Of a DNA stretch of 64,000 nt, positions 1 to 8,488 are shown in pieces; the stretch's first letter is position 1, and every line of letters begins with the position of its first letter. The DNA comes from Paraburkholderia caballeronis (lineage in GTDB: Bacteria; Pseudomonadota; Gammaproteobacteria; Burkholderiales; Burkholderiaceae). The stretch covers positions 496,001 through 560,000 of the forward strand of contig NZ_FNSR01000002.1 of the NCBI RefSeq assembly GCF_900104845.1, given 5' to 3'. The notes under the pieces are model-generated. The model made no database searches. It was not told where the DNA came from and worked only from the letters and a program-made list of their open reading frames with translations. Position numbers and translations under genes: made by a program.

Positions 1-1
1 G

Positions 2-871
2 CGCACGCTGCGCATCGGCTATCAGAAGTTCAACACGCTGAACATCCTGAAAGGCACCGGCAATCTGGAGCGCGCGTTGCAGCCGCTCGGCTGGTCCGTC
101 CACTGGGCGGAGTTCGCGGCCGGTCCGCAGTTGACCGAAGCGTTGAACGCGGGCGCGCTCGACTTCGGCCACGCGGCGGACACGCCGTCCGCGTTCGCGA
201 ACGCAGCCGGCGTCAACGCGGTGTATCTCGGCGCGGAGCAGCCGTACCCGAAGGGCATCGGCATCTTCGTGCCGGCCGATTCGCCGCTCCGCTCGATCCG
301 CGACCTGAAGGGCAAAAAAGTGGCGATCGGGCGCGGCTGGAACGTGCAGTATCTGCTGGTGCGCGCGCTGAACGAAGCGGGGCTGCAATACGGCGACATC
401 CAGCCGGTCTATCTGACGAGCGCGGCCGACGTGAGCGCGACGTACCTGTCGAAGAACGTGGATGCGGCCGGCCTGTGGGACCCGTTCCTCGCGAGCCAGC
501 AGATCGCGACCGCGCCGCGCATCCTGCGCGACGGCACCGGCCTGTCGAACAACCGCACGTTCCATCTCGCGCGCCCGTCGTTCGTGAACGACAACCCGGA
601 CGTGATCCGCGTGCTGTTCCAGGAGCTGAAGAAAACGAATGCGTGGACGCAGTCGCATCCGCAGGAAACCGCCGACCTGCTCGCGCCGCAGCTCGGCGTG
701 AAGCCCGACGTGCTGAGGCTGTCCACGGAGCGCCGCCACTACACGACGGTCGCGGTCACGCCGGACATCGTGAAGGAGCAGCAGGACATCGTCGATACGT
801 TCCATGCGCTCGGGCTCGTGAAGGAGCGCGTGGACGTGGCGCGCTTCGTGTATCCGCACGTGCTGGTCTGA
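2..871 (+). CDS. Aliphatic sulfonate ABC transporter substrate-binding protein (SsuA-like), 5' truncated
   Basis: Periplasmic binding protein for sulfonates. The reading frame is open from the left edge of the window, so the signal peptide and start lie outside; 289 residues are visible, close to a complete mature SsuA. Visible family features are the opening strand RIGYQK, the segment LTEALNAGALDFGHA with a TPSAFANAAG loop, the DLKGKKVAIGRGWN hinge strand and the GLWDPFLASQQ segment that corresponds to the WDPY motif of SsuA relatives. It resembles the protein at 26125-27123 (same RIGYQK..TL start and the same LTEALNA segment), so the two are paralogues. No permease or ATPase gene follows; the next gene is a flavoprotein that could supply reduced flavin. 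The ligand is inferred from family only. Confidence 0.88.
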   Translation, partial: RTLRIGYQKFNTLNILKGTGNLERALQPLGWSVHWAEFAAGPQLTEALNAGALDFGHAADTPSAFANAAGVNAVYLGAEQPYPKGIGIFVPADSPLRSIRDLKGKKVAIGRGWNVQYLLVRALNEAGLQYGDIQPVYLTSAADVSATYLSKNVDAAGLWDPFLASQQIATAPRILRDGTGLSNNRTFHLARPSFVNDNPDVIRVLFQELKKTNAWTQSHPQETADLLAPQLGVKPDVLRLSTERRHYTTVAVTPDIVKEQQDIVDTFHALGLVKERVDVARFVYPHVLV

Positions 872-991
872 CGCGTTTGCCCGCGTTTTCCCGGGTACGG
901 CTAACATAGCGGCCGAACGCGCGACGCACGGCACGAGCCGCAGCCCTGCCCCGCGCCGCGCGAAGCCATCGAGTCCCGCCACGGAGAACGC

Positions 992-1849
992 ATGTCCGAC
1001 GTCACCACGCCCCAACCCGCCGCCGACGCGGCGACTTCCGCCGAAGCCGCGCTGAACGCGCGCTACGGCACCCACTGGAACACCGCGCTGCCCGCATGGA
1101 ACGCGACGCTCGACACGCTGCTCGCGCATCGCTCGGTACGCGCCTACGCGAACCGGCCGCTGCCGGCCGGCACGCTCGAAACCCTGGTCGCGGCCGCGCA
1201 GTCGGCGGCCACGTCGTCGAATCTGCAAACGTGGAGCGTCGTCGCGGTCGAGAACCCGGCGCGCAAGGCGCGGCTGTCGGCGTTCGCGGCGAACCAGTCG
1301 CACGTGCGCGAAACGCCGCTCTTCCTCGTGTGGCTTGCGGACCTGTCGCGGCTCGAACGCGTCGCCGCGCGGGCCGGCGCGCCGCTCGAAGGCGTGCATT
1401 ACCTGGAAACGTTCCTCGTCAGCGCGATCGACACGGCGCTCGCCGCGCAGAACGCGGTCGTCGCGGCCGAATCGCTCGGCCTGTCCACCGTCTATATCGG
1501 CGCGATCCGCAATCGTCCGGAGGAAGTCGCCGCCGAACTCGGGCTGCCGCCGCGCGTGATGCCGCTGTTCGGCCTGTGCGTCGGCTACGAGGACGAAACG
1601 AAGCGCGCGGCGGTGAAGCCGCGTCTGCCGCAGCAGGTCGTGCTGCATCGCGAGCAGTACGACGCGGCTTCGCAGCAGCAGGGCATCGGCGGCTACGACG
1701 ACGTGTTCGCCGCGTTCCAGACCTCGCAGGGCCTCGACGACGCCGGCTGGGTCGCGCGCTCGCTCGGCCGCTGGCGCAGCCGCGAGTCGCTGCACGGCCG
1801 CGACCGTCTGCGCGACGCGCTGAACGCGCTCGGTTTCGAACTGCGCTGA
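992..1849 (+). CDS. NADPH-dependent nitroreductase-family oxidoreductase (NfsA-like)
   Basis: Cytoplasmic FMN protein of the nitroreductase fold, 285 aa. The FMN phosphate-binding start of the fold is visible at about residues 45-80: LLAHRSVRAYANRPLP followed by SAATSSNLQTWSVVAV, where the SSNLQ/W segment is typical of the NfsA/Frp subgroup. The C-terminal YDxxxxxQQGIGGYDDV stretch is also NfsA-like. NfsA-type enzymes use NADPH to reduce nitro compounds, quinones or free flavin. Here the gene lies 120 bp after a sulfonate-binding protein, which makes a flavin-reductase partner for the FMN-dependent monooxygenases of this region possible; that role is inference. The ATG is preceded by GGAG at 982-985, six bases away. 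A strong GC hairpin follows the stop. Confidence 0.85.
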   Translation: MSDVTTPQPAADAATSAEAALNARYGTHWNTALPAWNATLDTLLAHRSVRAYANRPLPAGTLETLVAAAQSAATSSNLQTWSVVAVENPARKARLSAFAANQSHVRETPLFLVWLADLSRLERVAARAGAPLEGVHYLETFLVSAIDTALAAQNAVVAAESLGLSTVYIGAIRNRPEEVAAELGLPPRVMPLFGLCVGYEDETKRAAVKPRLPQQVVLHREQYDAASQQQGIGGYDDVFAAFQTSQGLDDAGWVARSLGRWRSRESLHGRDRLRDALNALGFELR

Positions 1850-1883
1850 CGTTAGGATTTTCTCTTCGGGAAGCGTGAATCGA

Positions 1884-1901
1884 GGGCCGCCGCGGCGGCC
1901 C
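1884..1901 (+). terminator. GC-rich perfect palindrome, probable terminator
   Basis: An 18-bp perfect palindrome (GGGCCGCC, GC centre, GGCGGCCC) lies 35 bp after the nitroreductase stop and is followed by GCTTTCATT. It fits a Rho-independent terminator with a weak T tract. The next gene starts about 140 bp later, which agrees with a transcription boundary. Confidence 0.5.
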
Positions 1902-2038
1902 GCTTTCATTGCGGCCGATGCCGGCGCTGCCCATCTCCGCCGCGCCGTGCTATTTTCCGCGTGGACGCGATGCGCGTCGCGCCGGCCGGACCGCGCACGC
2001 GAACCGCTCTTCGAACGAATCGTCACGGGAATCTCTTC

Positions 2039-2941
2039 ATGAAAGTCGCGGTAATGGGCGCGGGCGCGGTGGGCTGCTATTACGGCGGGATGCTCGCGCG
2101 CGCGGGACACGACGTCGTGCTGATCGGCCGTCCGCAGCACGTGGACGCCATCCGGCGCAACGGGCTGCATCTCGAACTCCAGGGCGACGACTGCCACGTG
2201 CGCGTCGAGGCGAGCACCGGGGCCGCCGCCGTCGCGGGCGCGCAGCTCGTGCTGTTCTGCGTGAAATCGACCGACACCGACAGCGCGGCCGCCGCGCTGA
2301 AGCCGCATCTCGCGCCGGATGCGCTCGTGCTGTCGCTGCAAAATGGCGTCGACAACGCGGAACGGCTGCGCGCGGCGCTGCCGCAGGCAGTCGCGGCGAC
2401 GGTCGTCTACGTCGCGGCCGAGATGGCCGGCCCCGGCCACGTGCGCCACCACGGGCGCGGCGAACTGGTGATCGAGCCGTCGAACGCGAGCGAAACGGTC
2501 GCGGCCGCGCTGATCGAAGCCGGCGTGCCGACCGAAATCTCCGCGAACGTGCGCGGCGCGCTGTGGACGAAGCTGATCCTGAACTGCGCGTACAACGCGC
2601 TGTCCGCGATCTCGCAACTGCCTTACGGCAAGCTGGTGCAGGTCGAAGGCGCGACCGCGTCGATGCGCGACGTGGTCGCCGAATGCGTGGCGGTCGCGCA
2701 CGCGGACGGCGTCACGCTGCCCGGCGACGTCGATGCGGCAGTGAAGCGGATCGCGGAAACGATGCCGGGCCAGTTCTCGTCCACCGCGCAGGACCTCGCG
2801 CGCGGCAAGCGCAGCGAGATCGACCATCTGAACGGCTACGTCGCGCGGCGCGGCGAGACGCTCGGCGTGCCAACGCCCGCGAACCGGATGCTGCATACGC
2901 TCGTGAAGCTGCTCGAAAGCAAAACGCAGCCGGCTAGCTGA
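2039..2941 (+). CDS. Ketopantoate reductase-family protein (2-dehydropantoate 2-reductase)
   Basis: NADPH-dependent reductase of the PanE/ApbA family, 300 aa. The Rossmann motif GAGAVGCYYGG begins at residue 7. The C-terminal helical domain keeps the catalytic lysine context LWTKLILNCAYNALSA (about residues 178-193) and the substrate segment SSTAQDLARGKRSEID. The start chosen is the ATG at 2039, which places the glycine motif at the usual distance; an upstream in-frame start at 1961 would add 26 residues without homology character. The enzyme may make pantoate, but such reductases occur as several paralogues in this group of bacteria and the neighbours are not vitamin genes, so a different 2-keto acid substrate is possible. 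Confidence 0.85.
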   Translation: MKVAVMGAGAVGCYYGGMLARAGHDVVLIGRPQHVDAIRRNGLHLELQGDDCHVRVEASTGAAAVAGAQLVLFCVKSTDTDSAAAALKPHLAPDALVLSLQNGVDNAERLRAALPQAVAATVVYVAAEMAGPGHVRHHGRGELVIEPSNASETVAAALIEAGVPTEISANVRGALWTKLILNCAYNALSAISQLPYGKLVQVEGATASMRDVVAECVAVAHADGVTLPGDVDAAVKRIAETMPGQFSSTAQDLARGKRSEIDHLNGYVARRGETLGVPTPANRMLHTLVKLLESKTQPAS

Positions 2942-3074
2942 TTTCGCGCGCAGCCGGCGTGTCGGGCGCACCCGGCATGATCCGCCCGCCGCGCCGGCGT
3001 CGGTCGCACCGCTCTCGCCGCTCTCGCCGCTTGCACCACTTGCGCGCGACGCGGATCGCGCGCCGCGACTTCAC

Positions 3075-4298
3075 TCATCCGGCGAACAACCCCGCCGGCT
3101 GCTTCGGCAGCGCCACGCGGAAGATCGTGAACTTCCCTTCGCGCGGATAACCGTTCGAGAAGTTCACCTCGTGCAGATGCGAATCCGCGAAATACAGGTA
3201 ATCGTTCTGCAACGCGAAGCCGTCCGCCCACGACACCTGCTTCGGCTCGTCGACGAGCGTGCGCTGTACGAGCGCCGGCTTGCCGTCGCGCACGACCGGC
3301 GTCAACGCGACCACCGTCCGGTGTTCGAGGTCGCCGCCGTACAGCACGCCGTCGCCGCCCATCAGCAGGCCGCCGGTCAGCGCGTAGTCGCCAAGATACT
3401 GCTTGCGCTGCGCGAGCGCGGTGGCGGACAACGACTCGTCGATCAGCGCATCGACCGGAATGCGCCAGTAGTGGTGGTCCGTCAGCGGCCGGTAGTACAG
3501 CCAGTCGCGCTCCGGCGACAGCGCGATGCCGTCGGTTTGCAGCACGAGCACGCCGCCGTCCGGCTTGCGCGCGATGCGGTCGCCGAACCTCAGGTGCTGG
3601 TCGGGATCGGACACGCTCGACCGGTCGCCGGCGAGCACGAGGCGCGACTTGCCGTCGCTCAGCCGCGTGACGACCACGCCGCCCTGATTGCCCGCGTTGC
3701 TGATGAACGCGTAGCCATGCTTCAGGTCGATCCGCACGTCGTTCAGCGAGTCCTTCGGCGTCGCGACGCCTTCGAACGTGTACACGCGCAGCAGCTTGCC
3801 GCTCGGAATGTCGAACTCGACCAGCCTGGGCGGCTGCGTGCGCTGATCGACCGACGGTAGCGACGAATCGAGCGCCCATAGCCGGTCGCGTTCGTCCACC
3901 CACAGCGCCTGCACCGAGATCCATTGCTGGTCGCCCGGCCGGTCGGCCCGGTACGTATTCCAGGCGCTGTCCGGGAACGGCAGCAGCGCGCCGGTCCGCA
4001 GATCGACTTCGACCATGCTGTAGCGCGACCGCTTGATCGATGCGGGCGCGGTCGCAAACACGCGGCCGGTGCGCGATACGCCGATGCCGACGAGCCGGAA
4101 GTCGTCGTCGAACGTCGCGACGGTTTCGAGGCGCGGCTTGCCGCCGGCAGGCGCGGCGCCCGATGCAAACGCGCTGGCCGCCGCCGACGCGGCCTGTGCC
4201 GCCTGCGCGACAGCCGCGATCCATGGTGCAAGAAGCGTCGCGCCGAGCGCGGCGACGACCTGCCGGCGGCCCGCCCGGCATAAATGCGCTGCTGTCAT
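3075..4298 (-). CDS. Secreted major royal jelly/yellow-family protein
   Basis: 407-residue exported protein of the bacterial MRJP/yellow (beta-propeller) family. The N-terminus carries two arginines followed by a hydrophobic stretch (GRRQVVAALGATLLAPWIAA), a Tat-like or Sec signal ending in alanine-rich sequence near residue 40. The body has family-type segments: LVEFDIPSGKLLRVYTF, SLNDVRIDLKHGYAFISN, the later GIALSPERDWLYYRPL, and SWADGFALQNDYLYFADS near the C-terminus, which resemble blades of the propeller. Bacterial members are generally uncharacterised; some are related to lactonases such as SMP30. The gene is alone in its orientation between two other transcription units and has no obvious partner. 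Confidence 0.82.
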   Translation of the reverse strand: MTAAHLCRAGRRQVVAALGATLLAPWIAAVAQAAQAASAAASAFASGAAPAGGKPRLETVATFDDDFRLVGIGVSRTGRVFATAPASIKRSRYSMVEVDLRTGALLPFPDSAWNTYRADRPGDQQWISVQALWVDERDRLWALDSSLPSVDQRTQPPRLVEFDIPSGKLLRVYTFEGVATPKDSLNDVRIDLKHGYAFISNAGNQGGVVVTRLSDGKSRLVLAGDRSSVSDPDQHLRFGDRIARKPDGGVLVLQTDGIALSPERDWLYYRPLTDHHYWRIPVDALIDESLSATALAQRKQYLGDYALTGGLLMGGDGVLYGGDLEHRTVVALTPVVRDGKPALVQRTLVDEPKQVSWADGFALQNDYLYFADSHLHEVNFSNGYPREGKFTIFRVALPKQPAGLFAG

Positions 4299-4422
4299 AC
4301 CGTCTCCCGGGACTCGTTCGAATGATCGGGCAGACCCGGCAAATTCGCTGCCCGCCCATCAGCATCGGGCATCCGGAACGGGCAGGAGGTTCCCGGCGCA
4401 GGGCCGCAAGGCCAAAATGAAA

Positions 4423-4453
4423 CGCGGCGCGCGGGATCAACCCGCGCGCCGCG
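4423..4453 (-). terminator. Rho-independent terminator of the TauD-like gene
   Basis: A 13-bp perfect GC stem (4423-4435 with 4441-4453, 5-nt loop) stands 65 bp past the stop of the leftward dioxygenase gene. Read on the minus strand it is followed by TTTCATTTT, so it has both parts of an intrinsic terminator. Confidence 0.75.
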
Positions 4454-4518
4454 CAAGCAAAAAGCAGGGAATCGTCAGCGCGCCGAAACCCTCGTCGACG
4501 GCGCGGCGAAAGCGGTCG

Positions 4519-5406
4519 TCAGAACGGCTCGTCGCCCTCGATCGTCGTGCGATACATCTTACGGCGCAGATGGTCCGGCGTGCCGGCCGCGAGGTGCATC
4601 AGCGAGCGGTTGTCCCAGAACACGAGGTCGTGCGGCTGCCACACATGCCGGTACACGTGCTCCGCGCGCGTGCTGTGGTCGAACAGTTGCTGGAGCAGCG
4701 CATCGCTTTCGTCCTGCGGCAGCCCGACGATGCGCGTCGTGAAGTGCTCGCTGACGAACAGCGCCTTGCGCCCCGTCTCCGGATGCGTGCGCACGACCGG
4801 CTGCACGACCGGCTTCACCTGGTCCAGTTGCTCCTGCGACAGATTCGGCCGCCACGGGCTGCGCCGTTGCAGTTCCGCATACTTCGCGAGATACGTATGC
4901 TCGGCGCGCAGCCCTTCGACCTTGCGCTTCAGTTCGTCGGGCAGCGTGTCCCATGCGAGGTGCATGTTCGCGAACAGCGTGTCGCCGCCTTCGGACGGCA
5001 GTTCCTGCGCGTGCAGCAGCGAACCGAGGCTCGGCCGCTCCTTGTACGACAGGTCCGAATGCCAGAAGTGGCCCGCGTCGCCGAGGCCGATCGGCTTGCC
5101 GTTCTCGACCACGTTCGACACGATCAGGATCTCCGGATGGCCCGCCAGCTGAAACTGATGCAGCACGTGGATCTGCAACGGACCGAAGCGGCGACTGAAC
5201 GCGATCTGCTCGTCCGGCGTGATCCGCTGGTCGCGGAACACCAGCACGTGATGGTCGAGATGCGCGCGGTGGATGCGCGCAAAGTCGTCGGCGGGCAGCG
5301 GCTGCGACAGGTCGAGGCCGAGCACTTCCGCGCCGACCGGCGCGTCGAACGGACGGATTTCGATTGACTGCTGCGAGCGCGCGGGCGCGGCGGAGGCGGT
5401 GTTCAC
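4519..5406 (-). CDS. TauD/TfdA-family 2-oxoglutarate- and Fe(II)-dependent dioxygenase
   Basis: 295-aa dioxygenase of the taurine dioxygenase family. The facial-triad motif is visible as HSD at His116/Asp118 (in GHFWHSDLSY), with the distal His271 in WDNRSLMHLAAG; arginines at 282/286 are candidates for 2-oxoglutarate binding. Family members hydroxylate sulfonates, sulfate esters or aryloxyalkanoates and so release sulfite, sulfate or a phenol. The GTG at 5406 is chosen because AAGGA lies nine bases upstream and the length then matches TauD (283 aa in E. coli); a frame extending to 5640 would add 78 residues without family character. It diverges from an EthD gene and lies in an organosulfur region, which supports a desulfonating role, but the substrate is not shown. 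Confidence 0.88.
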   Translation of the reverse strand: MNTASAAPARSQQSIEIRPFDAPVGAEVLGLDLSQPLPADDFARIHRAHLDHHVLVFRDQRITPDEQIAFSRRFGPLQIHVLHQFQLAGHPEILIVSNVVENGKPIGLGDAGHFWHSDLSYKERPSLGSLLHAQELPSEGGDTLFANMHLAWDTLPDELKRKVEGLRAEHTYLAKYAELQRRSPWRPNLSQEQLDQVKPVVQPVVRTHPETGRKALFVSEHFTTRIVGLPQDESDALLQQLFDHSTRAEHVYRHVWQPHDLVFWDNRSLMHLAAGTPDHLRRKMYRTTIEGDEPF

Positions 5407-5602
5407 GGATGACGGTCCTTCGGCAAGACGGATGGCGGGTCCGCGCGATCGAAACAATCCATGCGATCGCGGACGAACCGCAAATCTAGCCGCACACGCG
5501 GCCGCGATCAACAAACGAAAACTGAAATGCTTATCTGGCCGGCGCGCGTAGAATGCACGCGAGCACCCCCCGTCACGACACGATAACCCCGGAGACACGA
5601 AC

Positions 5603-5911
5603 ATGGCCAAGCTCGTCGTGCTGTACAAGAAGCCGTCCAACCCCGCGGCGTTCGACGCGCACTACGCGTCGACCCACGCGCCGCTCGCGAAGAAGATTCC
5701 CGGCCTGACGCGCTATGAGATCAGCACCGGGCCGGTCTCGACGCCGCAGGGCGAGTCGCCATGGCATCTGGTCGCGATCCTCGGCTTCGATTCGGTTGAC
5801 GCGTTGAAGGCGGGGCTTGGCTCGCCGGAAGGCCGCGCGGCGGCCGGCGATCTCGCGAACTTCGCGCAGGCGGGCGCGGAACTGCTGATATTCGATACGA
5901 AGGACGCGTAA
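5603..5911 (+). CDS. EthD-family protein
   Basis: 102-residue ferredoxin-like-fold protein of the EthD family. The signature opening AKLVVLYKKPSNPAAFDAHYASTHAPL with the conserved FDxHYxxTHxPLA pattern is visible, as is the C-terminal FANAGAELLIF-like strand. EthD-type proteins are small dimeric cytoplasmic proteins found with oxygenase and aromatic-degradation genes; their exact role is usually unknown. GGAGACACGAAC precedes the ATG, a good ribosome-binding site. The gene is followed by a decayed CoA-ligase end and an alpha/beta hydrolase, a combination expected for an aromatic acyl-CoA pathway. Confidence 0.85.
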   Translation: MAKLVVLYKKPSNPAAFDAHYASTHAPLAKKIPGLTRYEISTGPVSTPQGESPWHLVAILGFDSVDALKAGLGSPEGRAAAGDLANFAQAGAELLIFDTKDA

Positions 5912-5942
5912 CGCGTGACCGCGCGTGATGCTTGACGCGCGG

Positions 5943-6000
5943 CGCGGAGAAGAGCCTCTTCGGGGGACCGCCAAAGCGGCGGTCGCATCGCTTCTCCGCG
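5943..6000. repeat. Nested inverted repeat between EthD gene and ligase remnant
   Basis: An outer perfect 10-bp inverted repeat (CGCGGAGAAG at 5943-5952 with CTTCTCCGCG at 5991-6000) encloses an inner perfect 7-bp stem (GACCGCC at 5966-5972 with GGCGGTC at 5978-5984). It sits 31 bp after the EthD stop and directly before the recognisable ligase remnant. It may terminate EthD transcription, or mark the junction at which the ligase gene was lost. Confidence 0.5.
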
Positions 6001-6020
6001 TCCTCGCGGTCGGACGCTCA

Positions 6021-6143
6021 TCCAGGAGTTCATGGTCCCGCCGCCGGTCGCGCAGGCAACCGCGCGAGATGCTGTCCATCGACGACCGGCCGAAGACAGC
6101 GACCGGCAAGATCCAGCATTTCCGGCTGCGCGAGCATCTATAG
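6021..6143 (+). pseudogene. Remnant of an acyl(aryl)-CoA ligase C-terminus
   Basis: The last 28 codons before the TAG at 6141 read QPREMLSIDD then RPKTATGKIQHFRLREHL. PKTATGKIQ is the C-terminal A10-type motif of AMP-forming acyl-CoA synthetases with its catalytic lysine, and benzoate-CoA-ligase relatives usually end with DLPKTATGKIQRFRLRE. Upstream, the matching LIQEFM-like text (from 6019) is in another frame, which indicates a frameshift, and nothing resembling the remaining roughly 450 residues precedes it; the EthD gene and a nested inverted repeat are there instead. This is therefore the 3' stump of a deleted ligase gene. Its former neighbour, the alpha/beta hydrolase, starts 26 bp downstream, the spacing of an operon. 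Confidence 0.75.
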
Positions 6144-6169
6144 AAGCTACCGAAGGAACAGTCCACGAC

Positions 6170-7000
6170 ATGAGCACCGACACCCAGTTTGCCGACCTGC
6201 CCGCCACCGCGACGCGCGGCGCGCTGCGCCTCGAATACCGCTGGATCGACGCGGCGCGCGCCGACGCGCCGCTCGCGGTGTTCCTGCACGAAGGGCTGGG
6301 GTCGATCGCGATGTGGAGGGACTGGCCGCGCTCGCTGTGCGAGCGGCTCGGCATGCGCGGCCTCGTGTGGTCGCGGCCCGGTTACGGGCGCTCGACGCCG
6401 CGCCCGCACGACGTGAAGTGGCCCGCCGATTTCCTGTCGCAGCAGGCGCGCGACGTGATGCCGGCGCTGTTCGACGCGCTCGGCATCGACGCGGGCGCGC
6501 GCGAGCGCATGTGGCTGATCGGGCACAGCGACGGCGGCTCGATCGCGCTGCTGTACGCGGCCGCGTTTCCGCGCGCGCTGGCCGGCGCGGTCGTCATCGC
6601 GCCGCACGTGTTCGTCGAGGACGTCGCCGTCGAAAACATCGCGGCAACGAAAGCCGCATACGAAAGCGGCGACCTGCGCGCGAAGCTCGCGCGTTATCAC
6701 GACGACGTCGATTCCGCGTTCTACGGCTGGAGCGACATCTGGCTGAACCCGGACTTCCGGCAATGGAACATCGTTGAGACGCTGCGGACGATCCGCTGTC
6801 CGCTGCTCGCGGTACAGGCGCACGACGACCACTACGGGACGATGGCGCAGATCGACACGATCGGCACGCCGGTGCGCCATGCGCGCATTCATCCGCTCGC
6901 GCGCGGCGGACATTCGCCGCATCGCGACGCGCCGGAGGCGTTGAACGACGCGATCGTCGGGTTCGTACACGACCAGCAGGCGCATACGTCGACGGCATAA
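6170..7000 (+). CDS. Alpha/beta-fold hydrolase
   Basis: 276-aa cytoplasmic hydrolase. The oxyanion segment VFLHEGLGSIAMWRDWP, the nucleophile elbow GHSDGG (Ser at about residue 125), an Asp in AVQAHDDHYG and the catalytic His in RGGHSPHRDAP are all present in the expected order, so the triad looks intact. The ATG at 6170 is chosen over 6032 because the upstream part of that frame runs through the ligase remnant; GAAGGAAC stands just ahead of it. Relatives sit beside benzoate-CoA ligases in betaproteobacterial aromatic-acid clusters, and the remnant immediately upstream supports that origin. Present substrate unknown. Confidence 0.85.
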   Translation: MSTDTQFADLPATATRGALRLEYRWIDAARADAPLAVFLHEGLGSIAMWRDWPRSLCERLGMRGLVWSRPGYGRSTPRPHDVKWPADFLSQQARDVMPALFDALGIDAGARERMWLIGHSDGGSIALLYAAAFPRALAGAVVIAPHVFVEDVAVENIAATKAAYESGDLRAKLARYHDDVDSAFYGWSDIWLNPDFRQWNIVETLRTIRCPLLAVQAHDDHYGTMAQIDTIGTPVRHARIHPLARGGHSPHRDAPEALNDAIVGFVHDQQAHTSTA

Positions 7001-7020
7001 CGACGATGAAAGGAAGCGCA

Positions 7021-7048
7021 CGGCGGCGTTGTCGAAACGACGCCGCCG
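7021..7048. terminator. Hairpin between convergent genes
   Basis: CGGCGGCGT at 7021-7029 pairs with ACGCCGCCG at 7039-7047. On the minus strand, which is downstream of the MFS gene, it is followed by a pyrimidine-rich CTTCCTTTCATC. It is a plausible shared terminator for the hydrolase and the convergent transporter gene. Confidence 0.45.
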
Positions 7049-7103
7049 CGCGACCTATCCCGGCAACGCGGCGATAAACCCGCCCCGTCGATACAGCCCG
7101 CCC

Positions 7104-8369
7104 TCACCTCGCCGACACCGCCCCAGCCAGGTCCCCCGCCTCCCCCGCCGCCGTATCGTCGATCGCGAAATGCAGCAGCGCCGCGACGAGCCCCGCCACC
7201 GCCGTCGCGCCCCAGATCAGCGAATACGAGCCGGTCACGTCGAACACATAACCGCCGAGCCATGCGCCGAGAAACGACCCGAGCTGATGGCTCAGGAAGC
7301 ACACGCCGAACAGCGTGCCGAGGTGGCGCATCCCGAACACCTTCGCGACGAGTCCGCTCGTCAGCGGCACCGTGCCGAGCCACGTAAGCCCCATCAGCGC
7401 GGCGAACACGACGACCGACAGCGTCGATTTCGGCAGCAGGAAAAACGCGCCGATCGTCACGCCGCGCACCACGTACAGCCAGCCGAGCACCCGCTGTTGC
7501 GGGTAGCGTCCGCCGAGCCAGCCGCACGCCCAGCTGCCCGCCATGTTGAACAGGCCGATCAATGCGAGCGCGGTCGCGCCGAGGCCCATCGGCATGTGGC
7601 ACAGGAACAGATAACCCGGCAGATGCGTCGCGATGAACGCGAGCTGGAAACCGCACGTGAAAAACCCGAGCGTCAGCAGCCGGTAGCCGCGATGCGCGGC
7701 CGCCTGCGCGAGCGCGTCGCGCAGCGAAGGCGCTGCACGGCCGCCGCCAGATGGCGCGTGCGACGCACCCACGTCCCGCCCACGCGAAAGCATCAACCCG
7801 AACGGCGCCGCAAGCAGCATCAAAAACGCGAGCGCGAACAGCGACATCGATACGCCGCCCCACTCGCGGACGATCTGCGCGAACGGCACCATCAGCACCT
7901 GGCCCGCCGAGCCGCCCGCGCTCGCGAGCCCCATCGCCATGCTGCGCCGGTCCGCGCCCGCGTCGCGGCCGACGGCGGTCAGCACGACGCCGAAGCTCGT
8001 GCAACTGATGCCGATGCCGACCAGCACGCCCATCCCGATCACCAGCGCGAAGCCGTTCGGCGCGACCGCCGCGAGCGCGAGCCCGGCCGCGAACGTGGCC
8101 GCGCCGAACGCGACGACCGGCGCCGGTCCGTGGCGATCCGCGGCCGCGCCCGCGAACGGCTGCGCGAATCCCCACACGAGGTTGTGAAGCGCGATCGCGA
8201 ACGCGATCAGCGTGACCGGCATGCCGCGATCGAACGAAAACGGCCCGATGAAAAGCCCGAACGTCTGCCGCGCGCCCATCGCGGCGCTCAGGATCACCGC
8301 GCCCGCGGCAATCGCGAGCAACGGGTGCGGCCGGACCGCGGCCGCATGGCGGCTGTCTGTTGTGGACAT
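7104..8369 (-). CDS. MFS transporter
   Basis: 421-residue integral inner-membrane protein of the major facilitator superfamily with about twelve hydrophobic segments. The cytoplasmic loop between TM2 and TM3 reads GAAADRHG, a form of the MFS motif A, and GxGISC / QLAFIATHLPGY segments resemble the oxalate/formate-antiporter-like subgroup. The ATG at 8369 is chosen because AAGGAGG ends eight bases upstream; a frame start at 8393 would put the ribosome-binding site inside the coding region. It lies just downstream of a LysR gene in the same orientation, so that regulator probably controls it. The substrate cannot be read from sequence. Confidence 0.87.
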   Translation of the reverse strand: MSTTDSRHAAAVRPHPLLAIAAGAVILSAAMGARQTFGLFIGPFSFDRGMPVTLIAFAIALHNLVWGFAQPFAGAAADRHGPAPVVAFGAATFAAGLALAAVAPNGFALVIGMGVLVGIGISCTSFGVVLTAVGRDAGADRRSMAMGLASAGGSAGQVLMVPFAQIVREWGGVSMSLFALAFLMLLAAPFGLMLSRGRDVGASHAPSGGGRAAPSLRDALAQAAAHRGYRLLTLGFFTCGFQLAFIATHLPGYLFLCHMPMGLGATALALIGLFNMAGSWACGWLGGRYPQQRVLGWLYVVRGVTIGAFFLLPKSTLSVVVFAALMGLTWLGTVPLTSGLVAKVFGMRHLGTLFGVCFLSHQLGSFLGAWLGGYVFDVTGSYSLIWGATAVAGLVAALLHFAIDDTAAGEAGDLAGAVSAR

Positions 8370-8488
8370 CGTGTGCATCCTCCTTGCGCGCATGTTCGCA
8401 AGGACGCGTCCGGCCCGACAAACGAAAAGATTTCGCGTACGGGTGAATGCGATTCAACCGTGCGCGGCGCGGGCGCTCATGCGGGCGC

